Source: Cribrihabitans_A neustonicus
GTDB lineage: Bacteria; Pseudomonadota; Alphaproteobacteria; Rhodobacterales; Rhodobacteraceae
Direction of reading: 5' to 3'
DNA: 64,000 bases
NCBI RefSeq assembly: GCF_048820895.1
Contig: NZ_JBMERQ010000001.1
Span: 434,001 to 498,000 of the forward strand
The position numbers and the translations under genes were made by a program. Each line of letters begins with the position of its first letter. Positions within the stretch are counted from its first letter, which is position 1. The notes under the pieces were generated by a model. It was not told the DNA's origin. It worked only from the letters and a program-made list of their open reading frames with translations, and did no database searches. This document shows, piece after piece, positions 39,623 to 47,209 of this stretch.

Positions 39623-40782
39623 CGCCAGAGCGGCTGGCGCAGCTCACTTCGCTGCGCCACAGCTTGCACCAGATCCCTGAAGTATCCGGCGCGGAAGAGA
39701 AGACCGCGGCGCTGATCACTAAGTATTTGCGCGGGTTCAAACCCGACGCGCTGCTCACTGCGCTGGGCGGGCATGGCGTCGCTGCGGTCTTCGGCGGCAC
39801 TGCGGAGGGGCCAACGGTGCTGTTCCGCTGCGAGCTTGATGGCCTGCCGATCGAAGAGCTCTCCGCTCAGCCCTACCGCTCGACCCATGCGGGCCGCGGC
39901 CATCTCTGCGGCCATGACGGCCACATGGTGATGGTGGCCGCATTGGCGGCGCAACTGGCAGATCAGCGGCCAAGGCGCGGACGGGTCGTGCTACTGTTCC
40001 AGCCGGCCGAGGAGACCGGCAAGGGTGCCGCCGCCGTCATTGCAGATCCGCAGTTCGAGCGGATCAAACCTGACTATGCTTTTGCATTGCACAACTACCC
40101 CGGGTTGGCGCTGGGCCGGGTTGCGCTGTGCGCCGGGCCTGCTAACTGCGCCTCGCGCGGGATGCGCATCCGGCTGACCGGCAAGACCTCACACGCTGCC
40201 GCGCCGCAGGATGGCATCTCACCTGCCGCTGCGATGACGCAGCTGATGCCGGAACTTGCCGCGCTGGGGCCGGGCGGCGCGCTGGGCGCGGACTTTGCGC
40301 TTACGACGCTGACTCATGCGCGGCTCGGGGAGGCCACATTTGGCATCGCGCCGGGTGAGGCGGAGATCTGGATCACCCTGCGCACGGTGAACGACAGGCG
40401 CATGGCAGAGCTGGCTGGCGCGGCAGAGGCACTGGCGCGGCGGGTGGCGGCCGAAGAAGGACTCGCCTGCGCCATTGCCTATGACGACATTTTTGACGCC
40501 TGCACCAACCACCCCGAGGCAACGGCGATACTCGATGCAGCGGCTGCCGCCGCAGGCCGCCCGGCGGAGGTTTGGAAGGCGCCGCAGCGCTGGTCAGAGG
40601 ATTTTGGCCAATTCGCCCAGGTGGCCAAATCCGCGATGTTCTGGCTCGGCGCCGGGGAGGATCAGCCGCAGCTGCACAACCCGGACTACGACTTCCCCGA
40701 TGCGCTGATCCCGGTGGGCGCGGGCGTCTTCTCGGCCGTCGTCGACGCGCTGCTCAATGGTGAGACGGGCGGCAACCGCTAG
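39619..40782 (+). CDS. M20-family amidohydrolase
   Basis: A 387-aa M20D metallo-amidohydrolase, related to hippurate and N-acyl-amino-acid hydrolases. The N-terminal motif LRHSLHQIPEVSGAEEKTA, the metal ligands in GHLCGHDGHMVM and the catalytic/metal Glu pair in LFQPAEETGKGA are present, followed by the lid domain (MRIRLTGKTSHAAAPQDG) and the C-terminal SEDFGQFAQ. The substrate is not clear. It is coupled to lipA by a 4-bp overlap, which may only reflect gene packing. A GC hairpin, GGGCGGCA/TGCCGCCC (40767-40792), spans its stop. Confidence 0.9.
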   Translation: MTPERLAQLTSLRHSLHQIPEVSGAEEKTAALITKYLRGFKPDALLTALGGHGVAAVFGGTAEGPTVLFRCELDGLPIEELSAQPYRSTHAGRGHLCGHDGHMVMVAALAAQLADQRPRRGRVVLLFQPAEETGKGAAAVIADPQFERIKPDYAFALHNYPGLALGRVALCAGPANCASRGMRIRLTGKTSHAAAPQDGISPAAAMTQLMPELAALGPGGALGADFALTTLTHARLGEATFGIAPGEAEIWITLRTVNDRRMAELAGAAEALARRVAAEEGLACAIAYDDIFDACTNHPEATAILDAAAAAAGRPAEVWKAPQRWSEDFGQFAQVAKSAMFWLGAGEDQPQLHNPDYDFPDALIPVGAGVFSAVVDALLNGETGGNR

Positions 40783-40792
40783 GGTGCCGCCC
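40767..40792. terminator. Hairpin at the end of the M20 gene
   Basis: GGGCGGCA (40767-40774) and TGCCGCCC (40785-40792) form a perfect 8-bp stem around 10 bases, overlapping the last codons and stop of the M20 gene and facing the convergent hpt. No T-tract follows, so termination is uncertain. Confidence 0.4.
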
Positions 40793-40827
40793 GCCTGAAT
40801 TACTGCTGGTTTCCAGGGCGGGGCCCC

Positions 40828-41373
40828 TTATTCCTCGTCGGTAAAGCGCACCTTGCCGATGTGCGGCAGGTTGCGGTTGCGCTGCGCGTAGTCGATTCCG
40901 TAACCCACAACAAATTCGTCCGGGATTTCGAAGCCGATCCAATCGGCGCGGAAATCCACCTCGCGCCGGGACGGCTTGTCGAGGAGCGCAATCGACTTCA
41001 GCCGCGCGGGCTTGCGGCTTTTCAGCAGGTGGACGACATGGTTCAGCGTGTGCCCGGTGTCGACGATATCTTCGACCACCAGCACGTCGCGGCCTTCAAT
41101 GGCGCCGCGCAAGTCCTTGAGAATACGGACTTCCCGGCTGCTCTCCATAGAATCTCCATACGAAGATGCCTCCAGGAAGTCGACTTCGATGGGCAGGTCC
41201 AGCTCGCGCACCAGATCGGCGATAAAGACGAAGCTGCCGCGCAATAGCCCGACAACCACCAGCTTGTCGGTGCCTTCGAACTCCCGCTGAATCTCGCCGC
41301 AAAGCTCCTCGATCCGCGCTGCGATGGTCTTGGCAGAGATCATCACATCAATGACATATGGACGCTGTGACAT
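40828..41373 (-). CDS. hpt: Hypoxanthine phosphoribosyltransferase
   Basis: Hpt salvages hypoxanthine (and usually guanine) to the nucleotide using PRPP. The 181-aa protein has the PRPP-binding loop VLVVEDIVDTGHTL, the flexible loop region SSYGDSMESSREV and the purine-contact segment WIGFEIPDEFVVGYGIDY, all standard for HPRT. It is monocistronic on the minus strand, 75 bp from the divergent COQ10-like gene. Confidence 0.95.
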   Translation of the reverse strand: MSQRPYVIDVMISAKTIAARIEELCGEIQREFEGTDKLVVVGLLRGSFVFIADLVRELDLPIEVDFLEASSYGDSMESSREVRILKDLRGAIEGRDVLVVEDIVDTGHTLNHVVHLLKSRKPARLKSIALLDKPSRREVDFRADWIGFEIPDEFVVGYGIDYAQRNRNLPHIGKVRFTDEE

Positions 41374-41448
41374 GGGTGCCCCCTTGAAATTTCCGCGCGT
41401 TCATATGACATCACGCGCCACAATAGTAGCAGGAAATTCAGAGAAGCG

Positions 41449-41907
41449 ATGCCCATCCATTCGGAAACCCGCCAGCTGCCTTACAGCGCCCAGCAGATGT
41501 ACGATTTGGTTGCGGATGTCGCGGAGTACCCAAAGTTCCTGCCCTGGTGCGCGGCCGCACGCATCCGCAGCCGCACCCCGTTTGGCACCGCCGAGATAAT
41601 GGAGGCGGATCTGGTGATCTCTTTCAAGGTGTTCCGCGAACGCTTCGGCAGCCGGGTCACGCTCTACCCCGAAGAATACAAAATCGACACCGAGTATCTG
41701 GACGGGCCGTTCCGCTATATGAAGTCCAACTGGGCTTTCGCCCCGCGCGGGGACGGCAGCTGCGATGTCTCCTTCTTCGTCGACTTCGAGTTTAAAAACG
41801 CGGTGCTGCAGGGGATTATCGGTGTGGTCTTTAACGAGGCGATGCAGCGCATCGTGCGCGCCTTCGAGCGCCGCGCGGCGGAGCTTTATGGGCCTGCCGC
41901 CCGCTGA
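41449..41907 (+). CDS. COQ10/RatA-like SRPBCC-fold protein
   Basis: A 152-aa START-like (SRPBCC) protein of the COQ10 family, which binds ubiquinone and supports its delivery to the respiratory chain; the name RatA toxin comes from the E. coli homologue. Signature segments are LPYSAQQMYDLVADVAEYPKFLPWC and FKNAVLQGIIGVVFNEAMQRIVRAFERRA. In an aerobic, ubiquinone-using alphaproteobacterium the quinone role is the more likely one. It stands alone between hpt and the Ala-rich gene. Confidence 0.9.
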   Translation: MPIHSETRQLPYSAQQMYDLVADVAEYPKFLPWCAAARIRSRTPFGTAEIMEADLVISFKVFRERFGSRVTLYPEEYKIDTEYLDGPFRYMKSNWAFAPRGDGSCDVSFFVDFEFKNAVLQGIIGVVFNEAMQRIVRAFERRAAELYGPAAR

Positions 41908-41947
41908 ACAGGCCGGCTGTTTCTGTCCTGCGAAGCGCGCGCTCGCG

Positions 41948-41974
41948 TTAACTTTCTGGTAACCAGTGTTACCA
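41948..41974 (+). promoter_or_regulatory. TTAA-N7-GTAA and TGGTAAC dyad upstream of the Ala-rich gene
   Basis: TTAA (41948-41951) is followed after 7 bases by GTAA (41959-41962), one mismatch from the CtrA box TTAA-N7-TTAA. Overlapping it, TGGTAAC-CAGT-GTTACCA (41957-41974) is a perfect 7-bp inverted repeat. ATGGTAAC also occurs in the ctrA upstream region. It lies about 90 bases before the 149-aa gene. The regulator is inferred. Confidence 0.4.
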
Positions 41975-42062
41975 AATCCCTGTCCTGTGCCGGGTGCTGC
42001 CATGTTTTGGCCCTTTTTCAGGGGCTATTAAAATGCAGCTAAAATGCGAACAGGTGTTAAAG

Positions 42063-42512
42063 ATGGATATTGGAATTCTCGTCCCCGGAACCTCCGGTCC
42101 CAGCAGCGCGCAAAGCAGCCAAAACTCTGGCGCCCAGAACGATGAGGCCCAGGAAAGCGGCACAGGCGGAGCAGTCCAGCCCGCCGCAGAGAGCAAAGCC
42201 TCAAACGGCGGTACCTCCGCTGACAGCGGCAGCAGCGACAGCCAGGCGGGTCAGCAGGCCGCGATAGAAATGGCAGACGCGGCCAGCGCCGCCAAGGCCC
42301 GCGCCCAGGCTGCTCTGGACGATGCCCGCGCCGCGGCGCTGATTGACAGCGTGAAAGAGGCCGCAGAGGCCAGCAGCACCGCCGCCGTCCTGATCGCGCC
42401 CGAGCAGGATTCTGCGGCCAATACCAATGCGGCTGCCTCGGGCTATGAGGCAGGCGCAGCAGCGGCCGCGCTCGCGGAGCCGGCCAAACAGGAGCTTACT
42501 GCCGCGGCCTGA
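42063..42512 (+). CDS. Ala/Ser-rich protein of unknown function
   Basis: A 149-aa low-complexity protein. Residues ~1-75 are rich in Ser, Gly, Gln and Ala (GTSGPSSAQSSQNSGAQ, SNGGTSADSGSSDSQAGQQ) and probably disordered; ~75-115 is likely helical (ADAASAAKARAQAALDDARAAALIDSVKEAAEAS); the rest is again Ala-rich. There is no signal peptide or membrane segment and no domain I recognise. Start is uncertain: ATG 42063 (MDIGILVPG) is preferred, with AGGTG 8 bases upstream, over ATG 42033. Codon usage is like the neighbours, so it looks real. A dyad with a CtrA-like element lies upstream. Confidence 0.6.
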   Translation: MDIGILVPGTSGPSSAQSSQNSGAQNDEAQESGTGGAVQPAAESKASNGGTSADSGSSDSQAGQQAAIEMADAASAAKARAQAALDDARAAALIDSVKEAAEASSTAAVLIAPEQDSAANTNAAASGYEAGAAAAALAEPAKQELTAAA

Positions 42513-42525
42513 GACCCGGCGTAAC

Positions 42526-42553
42526 AAAAAGCGGCCCCGCAAGAGGGGGCCGC
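42526..42553 (-). terminator. Intrinsic terminator of amt
   Basis: GCGGCCCC (42531-42538) and GGGGCCGC (42546-42553) form a stem; on the minus strand it is followed by TTTTT (plus-strand A-run 42526-42530). It lies 42 bases after the amt stop and just past the convergent Ala-rich gene. Confidence 0.88.
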
Positions 42554-42595
42554 CTGCGCCCGGCCATCGCGCCGGGCTGTCCGTTTGCAGCTGGG

Positions 42596-43777
42596 TCAGC
42601 TGTTCATGTCGTAGGCGCGCTCACCATGCACCGAGACGTCGAGCCCGTTGGTCTCGCTCTCTAAGTCCACCCGCAGGGAGGTGAGCGCGGCGGTGAGTTT
42701 CACCAGCGCGATGGTGACCACCACGGTGAAGATGCCGACTACGGCCAGCCCGCCCAGTTGCGCAGCCCAGGTGCCGGCGCCGAAGACCGCAATCATGATG
42801 GTTCCGAAGATGCCGCCCACGCCATGCACCGCGAAAACATCCAGCGTGTCGTCGATCTGCATCCGGTTGCGCACGAGGTTCACCGCCTCCTGGCACAGGA
42901 TGCCTGCCACCGCGCCGATGACCAGCGCTTCCACGGGGCCGGTAAAGCCGGAGGCCGGGGTGATCGAGGCAAGGCCCGCGATGGTGCCGGTCACCAGGCC
43001 GACGAGCGACGCGCGGCCGTGCTTGATCTTCTCCCACAAGACCCAGCTGAGCGAGGCGGTGGCGGCGGAGATATGGGTGACGGTAAGCGCCATCGCAGCA
43101 CCGCCGTCCGCGGCCAGCTGCGAGCCGCCGTTGAAGCCGAACCAGCCGACCCAGAGCATCGCCGCACCGATCATCACATAGCCCGGGTTGTGCGGCGGGA
43201 TGGTGCGGTTTTTGCGGGGGCCGAGGAAGAAGGCGATGATCAGCGCCGCGATCCCCGCGGTCTCATGCACCACGATGCCGCCCGCAAAGTCGCGCACGCC
43301 GGTTTCTCCGAAGATGCCGCCGTCGGCCAGGAAGCCGCCGCCCCAGATCCAATGCACCACCGGCGCGTAGCACAGCAGCATCCAGAGGCCGGAGAACAGC
43401 AGCACGAAGCCGAAGCCGACACGCTCCACATAGGCGCCGACGATCAGCGCGGGCGTGATAATGGCAAAGGTCATTTGGAAGGCGAAGAAAAGAACCTCGG
43501 GCAGGGTGCCGGAGAGGCTCTCGGCGGTGATGCCCTCAAGGAACATCTTGTCCAGCCCGCCCCATAGGCCGGAGGTGCCGCTGCCGAAGGCGATGGAATA
43601 GCCAAGCGCCAGCCACAGAACGCTCATCAGACAGGCAATTGCATAGCAGTGCATGAATACGCTGAGCACATTGCGGGCGCGCACCAGCCCGCCGTAGAAC
43701 AGGGCAAGCCCCGGCAATGTCATGAAGAGGACCAGGGCCGTGGCCACAATGATCCATGCTGTATCGGCTGCATTCAT
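42596..43777 (-). CDS. amt: Ammonium transporter Amt
   Basis: A 393-aa AmtB-family channel with about 11 membrane helices that conducts ammonium across the inner membrane. The paired pore histidines are in PVVHWIWGGGF and DVFAVHGVGGIFG; the N-terminus is AWIIVATALVLFMTLPGLALFYGGLVRARNV without a signal peptide. I chose the ATG at 43777 (MNAADTAW), which gives the family start. Unlike many amt genes, no glnK/PII gene is adjacent on either side. The upstream gap has a TGCGCC-GG-GGCGCA dyad that could bind NtrC. Confidence 0.95.
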   Translation of the reverse strand: MNAADTAWIIVATALVLFMTLPGLALFYGGLVRARNVLSVFMHCYAIACLMSVLWLALGYSIAFGSGTSGLWGGLDKMFLEGITAESLSGTLPEVLFFAFQMTFAIITPALIVGAYVERVGFGFVLLFSGLWMLLCYAPVVHWIWGGGFLADGGIFGETGVRDFAGGIVVHETAGIAALIIAFFLGPRKNRTIPPHNPGYVMIGAAMLWVGWFGFNGGSQLAADGGAAMALTVTHISAATASLSWVLWEKIKHGRASLVGLVTGTIAGLASITPASGFTGPVEALVIGAVAGILCQEAVNLVRNRMQIDDTLDVFAVHGVGGIFGTIMIAVFGAGTWAAQLGGLAVVGIFTVVVTIALVKLTAALTSLRVDLESETNGLDVSVHGERAYDMNS

Positions 43778-43852
43778 CCGGTTGCTCCTTCCCGTGCAAA
43801 TCCCTTGAGCAGAGGTGAAAGCCCAAGCCGGGCGCGGGAAAAAGCGGCAGGT

Positions 43853-43866
43853 TGCGCCGGGGCGCA
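43853..43866 (-). promoter_or_regulatory. Dyad upstream of amt, possible NtrC site
   Basis: TGCGCC (43853-43858) and GGCGCA (43861-43866) are a perfect 6-bp inverted repeat 76 bases before the amt start. It resembles the TGC..CC / GG..GCA arms of enteric NtrC sites, and ntrBC are 4 kb away. In GC-rich DNA such dyads also occur by chance. Confidence 0.3.
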
Positions 43867-43910
43867 CAAAATGAGGGCTTTTGCAGAAGTGCCGGTTTTT
43901 TGGGCCGGTA

Positions 43911-44414
43911 TCAGGCCCCGGTGCTCAATTCGCGTTCGATTTGCGAAACCGCCTGCAAGATCAGCATCAGCGCGTGGTCGCGGGCAGCCGCGCGCACCTC
44001 GGCCCGTCCCGGCGCGCCGAACTCCACGGTTTCGGTCATCACATTGCGGCCTTTGCGGGCGAGGCCGAAGCAGACCCGGCCCACGGGCTTGAATTCCGAC
44101 CCGCCCGGCCCGGCGATGCCGGTGACCGAGACCGCAAGGGTGGTGCCCGCGGCCTTGAGCGCACCTGCGGCCATCTCCGCCGCGGTTTCCTCGCTCACCG
44201 CGCCGGTGGCTTGCAGGGTCTCGGCCGTGACACCCAGCATCTGCATCTTGGCAGCATTGGAGTAGGTGATAAATCCGCGGTCGACCACGGCGGAGGAGCC
44301 CGCGATATCGGTAAGCGCGGCCGCGATCATGCCGCCGGTGCAGCTTTCGGCCGTGGCGATGGTGATGCCTGCAGCGGCGGCGCGCGCGATCAGCTCTTCC
44401 GCGACGCCGCTCAC
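43911..44414 (-). CDS. pncC: CinA C-terminal domain protein (NMN deamidase PncC type)
   Basis: A 167-aa single-domain CinA/PncC protein, which deamidates nicotinamide mononucleotide in NAD salvage. The signature TIATAESCTGGMIAAALTDIAGSSAVVDRGFITYSNAAK and VSVTGIAGPGGSEFKPVGRVCFGLA are present. The start is GTG at 44414 (MSGVAEELIARA), overlapping the pgpA stop (GTGA, 44411-44414); the frame is open further upstream but there it reads across pgpA. It is the last gene of ispDF-pgpA-pncC. Confidence 0.92.
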   Translation of the reverse strand: MSGVAEELIARAAAAGITIATAESCTGGMIAAALTDIAGSSAVVDRGFITYSNAAKMQMLGVTAETLQATGAVSEETAAEMAAGALKAAGTTLAVSVTGIAGPGGSEFKPVGRVCFGLARKGRNVMTETVEFGAPGRAEVRAAARDHALMLILQAVSQIERELSTGA

Positions 44415-44908
44415 AGCCCCAGCACCCCGTGCGAGAGGCCCGCGAGCAGCACCACGCCGATGGCGGCGAGGATGCCTGCGATGATGTCGTCCATCATCAC
44501 GCCAGTTGCGCCCTTCTGCCGGTCGGCCCAGCCGACGGGGCCGACTTTCCACATATCGAAGATGCGGAACAGCACGAAAGCGGCGATCCAGCCGGGCCAG
44601 AGTTCGGTGATCTCGATGCCCTTGGACCAGGCCGGGTAGGAGATCGCCCAGAGCGCCACGAACTGGCCCGCGACCTCGTCGATGACAAATTCCGAAGGGT
44701 CAAGGTCCTCCTTGCCGCGGGTCATCACCTCGGCGGCCCAGACTCCGGCGGCAAAACAGATGAGCGTCGCCGCAGCCAGGAGCAGGAAGCCGCCCAGCTG
44801 GTGCAGCCCGTAGGCCATCGGCAGCGCCGCGAGCGAGCCCCAGGTGCCCGGCGCCGGGCGCAGGTAGCCGACCCCGAAGACGGTGCCGATGAGCGTTGCG
44901 GCCCTCAT
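44411..44908 (-). CDS. pgpA: Phosphatidylglycerophosphatase A
   Basis: PgpA dephosphorylates phosphatidylglycerophosphate to phosphatidylglycerol at the inner membrane. The 165-aa protein has several hydrophobic helices and the family motifs GYLRPAPGTWGSLAALP, DPSEFVIDEVAGQFVAL, FRIFDMWKVGPVGWADRQ and GVMMDDIIAG, which carry the acidic metal-binding residues. It overlaps both neighbours by 4 bp (ispDF upstream, pncC downstream), so the three are translationally coupled. Confidence 0.94.
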   Translation of the reverse strand: MRAATLIGTVFGVGYLRPAPGTWGSLAALPMAYGLHQLGGFLLLAAATLICFAAGVWAAEVMTRGKEDLDPSEFVIDEVAGQFVALWAISYPAWSKGIEITELWPGWIAAFVLFRIFDMWKVGPVGWADRQKGATGVMMDDIIAGILAAIGVVLLAGLSHGVLGL

Positions 44909-46041
44909 GCCTTCACCAGCGCGGCGGTGGCAAGCGCGGCGATGCCTTCGCCGCGGCCGGTGAAGCCCAGCCGCTCTGATGTGGTTGCCTTGATCGACAC
45001 GCGTGTTGCATCTATGCCAAGGATTCCGGCCATCACGGCGGTCATTTTTGCAGAATGCGGGGTAATCTTGGGGTATTCGCAGACCAGCGTGCAATCGACG
45101 TTGGAAATAGTGAAGCCGCGCTCGCGCACGAGGTTCGCGGCGTGGCGCAGGAAGATTTCGCTCGCAGCACCTTTCCACTGCGGATCGGAGGGCGGAAAGT
45201 GGCGGCCGATGTCGCCCTCGGCCAGCGCGCCATAAAGCGCATCGGTGACGGCGTGCATGCCGACGTCGGCGTCGGAATGGCCCTGCAACCCTTTTTCGTG
45301 GGCGATCTCCACCCCGCAGAGCGTGACGCTGCCGCCCGGTCCGAACCGGTGCACATCATAGCCATTGCCAAGCCTGATATCCATTTCTGCTCCCAGAATG
45401 CGTTCGGCCCGGGCGAAGTCCCCGGGCTGGGTAATCTTTATGTTGTCGGGCTCGCCCGGAACGATGGCGACGTCAAGCCCTGCGGCGCGGGCGGTCTCCA
45501 CATCGTCCGCTGCGCCGCCGGGATGGGAGCGGTGCGCGGCGAGGATCGCGTCAAAGCGGAAGCCCTGCGGCGTCTGCGCCGCAAAGAGCCCGTTGCGGTC
45601 CTGCGTCCCGGTGACCTTTCTGTCGGCCCCGGTCCAGAGCGCGTCGGTAACGGCGAGCGCCGGCGCCGCTGCAAGATGTTCGTCCAAGGCGCTGATAACG
45701 CTGCGGATCAGACGCGGGCTCACGCAGGGGCGGGCGGCGTCATGGATCAGGACTTTGTCGATGCCTGCGCCTTCGAGTACTGCTAGCCCGTTCAGCACCG
45801 AGGCCGCGCGCTCAGGCCCGCCTTCTGCCGGGATCAGTCCGGGTCTTGCGGAGAACTCCTCCCAAGCCTGCGCGTCCTCCGCCGAGAGAACAAGAACAAT
45901 GCGCTCCACACCCGCCTTTTCAAAGGCGTCCAGCGTCCAGTCGATCACCCGGCGGCCCTTCAGCGGGCGCCATTGCTTGGGCAGCCCGCCGCCGGCACGG
46001 GTGCCGCGGCCCGCGGCAACGATCAGGGCAGCTGTGGTCAT
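44905..46041 (-). CDS. ispDF: Bifunctional IspD/IspF isoprenoid enzyme
   Basis: A fusion of two non-consecutive MEP-pathway enzymes: IspD (2-C-methyl-D-erythritol 4-phosphate cytidylyltransferase, residues ~1-220) and IspF (MEcPP synthase, ~221-378). IspD is marked by ALIVAAGRGTRAGGGLPKQW, LIHDAARPCVS and DNIKITQPGDF; IspF by the metal ligands Asp229 and His231 in GNGYDVHRFG, HSDADVGMHAVTDAL and VDCTLVCEYPKI. I chose the ATG at 46041 with AAGAGG 6 bases upstream; the longer frame upstream is antisense to dusB. The fusion is common in alphaproteobacteria. Confidence 0.97.
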   Translation of the reverse strand: MTTAALIVAAGRGTRAGGGLPKQWRPLKGRRVIDWTLDAFEKAGVERIVLVLSAEDAQAWEEFSARPGLIPAEGGPERAASVLNGLAVLEGAGIDKVLIHDAARPCVSPRLIRSVISALDEHLAAAPALAVTDALWTGADRKVTGTQDRNGLFAAQTPQGFRFDAILAAHRSHPGGAADDVETARAAGLDVAIVPGEPDNIKITQPGDFARAERILGAEMDIRLGNGYDVHRFGPGGSVTLCGVEIAHEKGLQGHSDADVGMHAVTDALYGALAEGDIGRHFPPSDPQWKGAASEIFLRHAANLVRERGFTISNVDCTLVCEYPKITPHSAKMTAVMAGILGIDATRVSIKATTSERLGFTGRGEGIAALATAALVKA

Positions 46042-46222
46042 GAAAACCTCTTGGAAATGCTGGCCATTGTTTAGGAGGTGGCGCAGGAAGAGGCAATCAC
46101 CGGTGTCCGGCTGCTTAAAAATTAGGCAAATGCGGTTTGCCCCTGCCTTGCATTGCGCCGCTTCGTTGTAGCATAGCGGTGCCCTCGGATAGAAACCCTG
46201 CAGATGCACAAGGATTAGGCAA

Positions 46223-47209
46223 TTGTCCTTCACGCTTGGAACCACCTCCATGACCCCGCCCATTGCGCTGGCGCCGATGGCCGGAATCACAGACCGCCCG
46301 TTCCGTGACCTGGTGCGCTCTTTCGGGGCGGGGCTGATGGTGAGCGAGATGGTGGCGAGCCAGGAGATGGTGCAGGCCAAGCCCGGCGTGCGCGAGCGGG
46401 CCGAGCTCAGCGCCGATGTGGAGAACACCGCGGTGCAGCTTGCGGGGCGCGAGGAGTACTGGATTGCCGAGGCCGCAAAGCAGGTCGCAGGGCAGGGCGC
46501 GCGGATCATCGACATCAACATGGGCTGCCCGGCCAAGAAGGTGACCAACGGCTATTCCGGCTCTGCGCTGTTGAAGACGCCGGACCACGCCCTGCGCCTG
46601 ATAGAGGCGGTGGTGGGCGCGGTGGATGTGCCGGTGACGCTGAAAACCCGGCTGGGCTGGGATGATAACTGCCTCAATGCGCCGGACGTGGCGCGCCGCG
46701 CGGCGGAGGCCGGGGTGCAGATGGTGACCATTCATGGCCGCACCCGCTGCCAGTTCTACAAGGGCTCGGCCGACTGGGCCGCGATCCGGGCCGTGAAAGA
46801 GGCGGTCGATGTGCCGGTGCTCGCCAATGGAGATATCGTCGATACCGCCACCGCGCGGCAGGCGCTGGAACTGTCTGGCGCCGATGGCGTGATGATCGGC
46901 CGCGGCACCGGGGGCAAGCCTTGGCTCTTGGCGGAGGTGGCGCATCACCTCTGGGGCACCCCGATGCCGGAGATCCCGGAGGGCGATGCGCTGGTGGAAA
47001 TGGTTTCAGGGCATTACGAGGCGATGTTGAGATTCTATGGCGCGGAACTCGGCTTGCGCGTCGCCCGCAAGCACCTGGGCTGGTACATGGATGAGGCGGG
47101 CACAGGGGCAGCATTGCGCCGGAGGGTTCTGACCGCGAAGCAGCCCGCCGAGGTGCTGGCGCTTCTGCCCGAGGCGCTGGCGCCCCAGCACGGGGAGGCC
47201 GCTGCATGA
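46223..47209 (+). CDS. dusB: tRNA-dihydrouridine synthase DusB (NifR3)
   Basis: DusB reduces uridines in the tRNA D-loop with FMN and NADPH. The 328-aa protein has FMN-site APMAGITDRPFRDLV, the catalytic Cys102 in DINMGCPAKKVTNGYSGSALL, and HGRTRCQFYKGSADW. Rhodobacter calls it nifR3 because it is the first gene of the ntrBC operon. The likely start is TTG at 46223: AAGGA lies 8 bases before it and the first residues (SFTLGTTSMTPPIALAPMAG) match family N-termini; the ATG at 46250 would remove nine of them. The stop overlaps ntrB (ATGA). Confidence 0.94.
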   Translation: MSFTLGTTSMTPPIALAPMAGITDRPFRDLVRSFGAGLMVSEMVASQEMVQAKPGVRERAELSADVENTAVQLAGREEYWIAEAAKQVAGQGARIIDINMGCPAKKVTNGYSGSALLKTPDHALRLIEAVVGAVDVPVTLKTRLGWDDNCLNAPDVARRAAEAGVQMVTIHGRTRCQFYKGSADWAAIRAVKEAVDVPVLANGDIVDTATARQALELSGADGVMIGRGTGGKPWLLAEVAHHLWGTPMPEIPEGDALVEMVSGHYEAMLRFYGAELGLRVARKHLGWYMDEAGTGAALRRRVLTAKQPAEVLALLPEALAPQHGEAAA

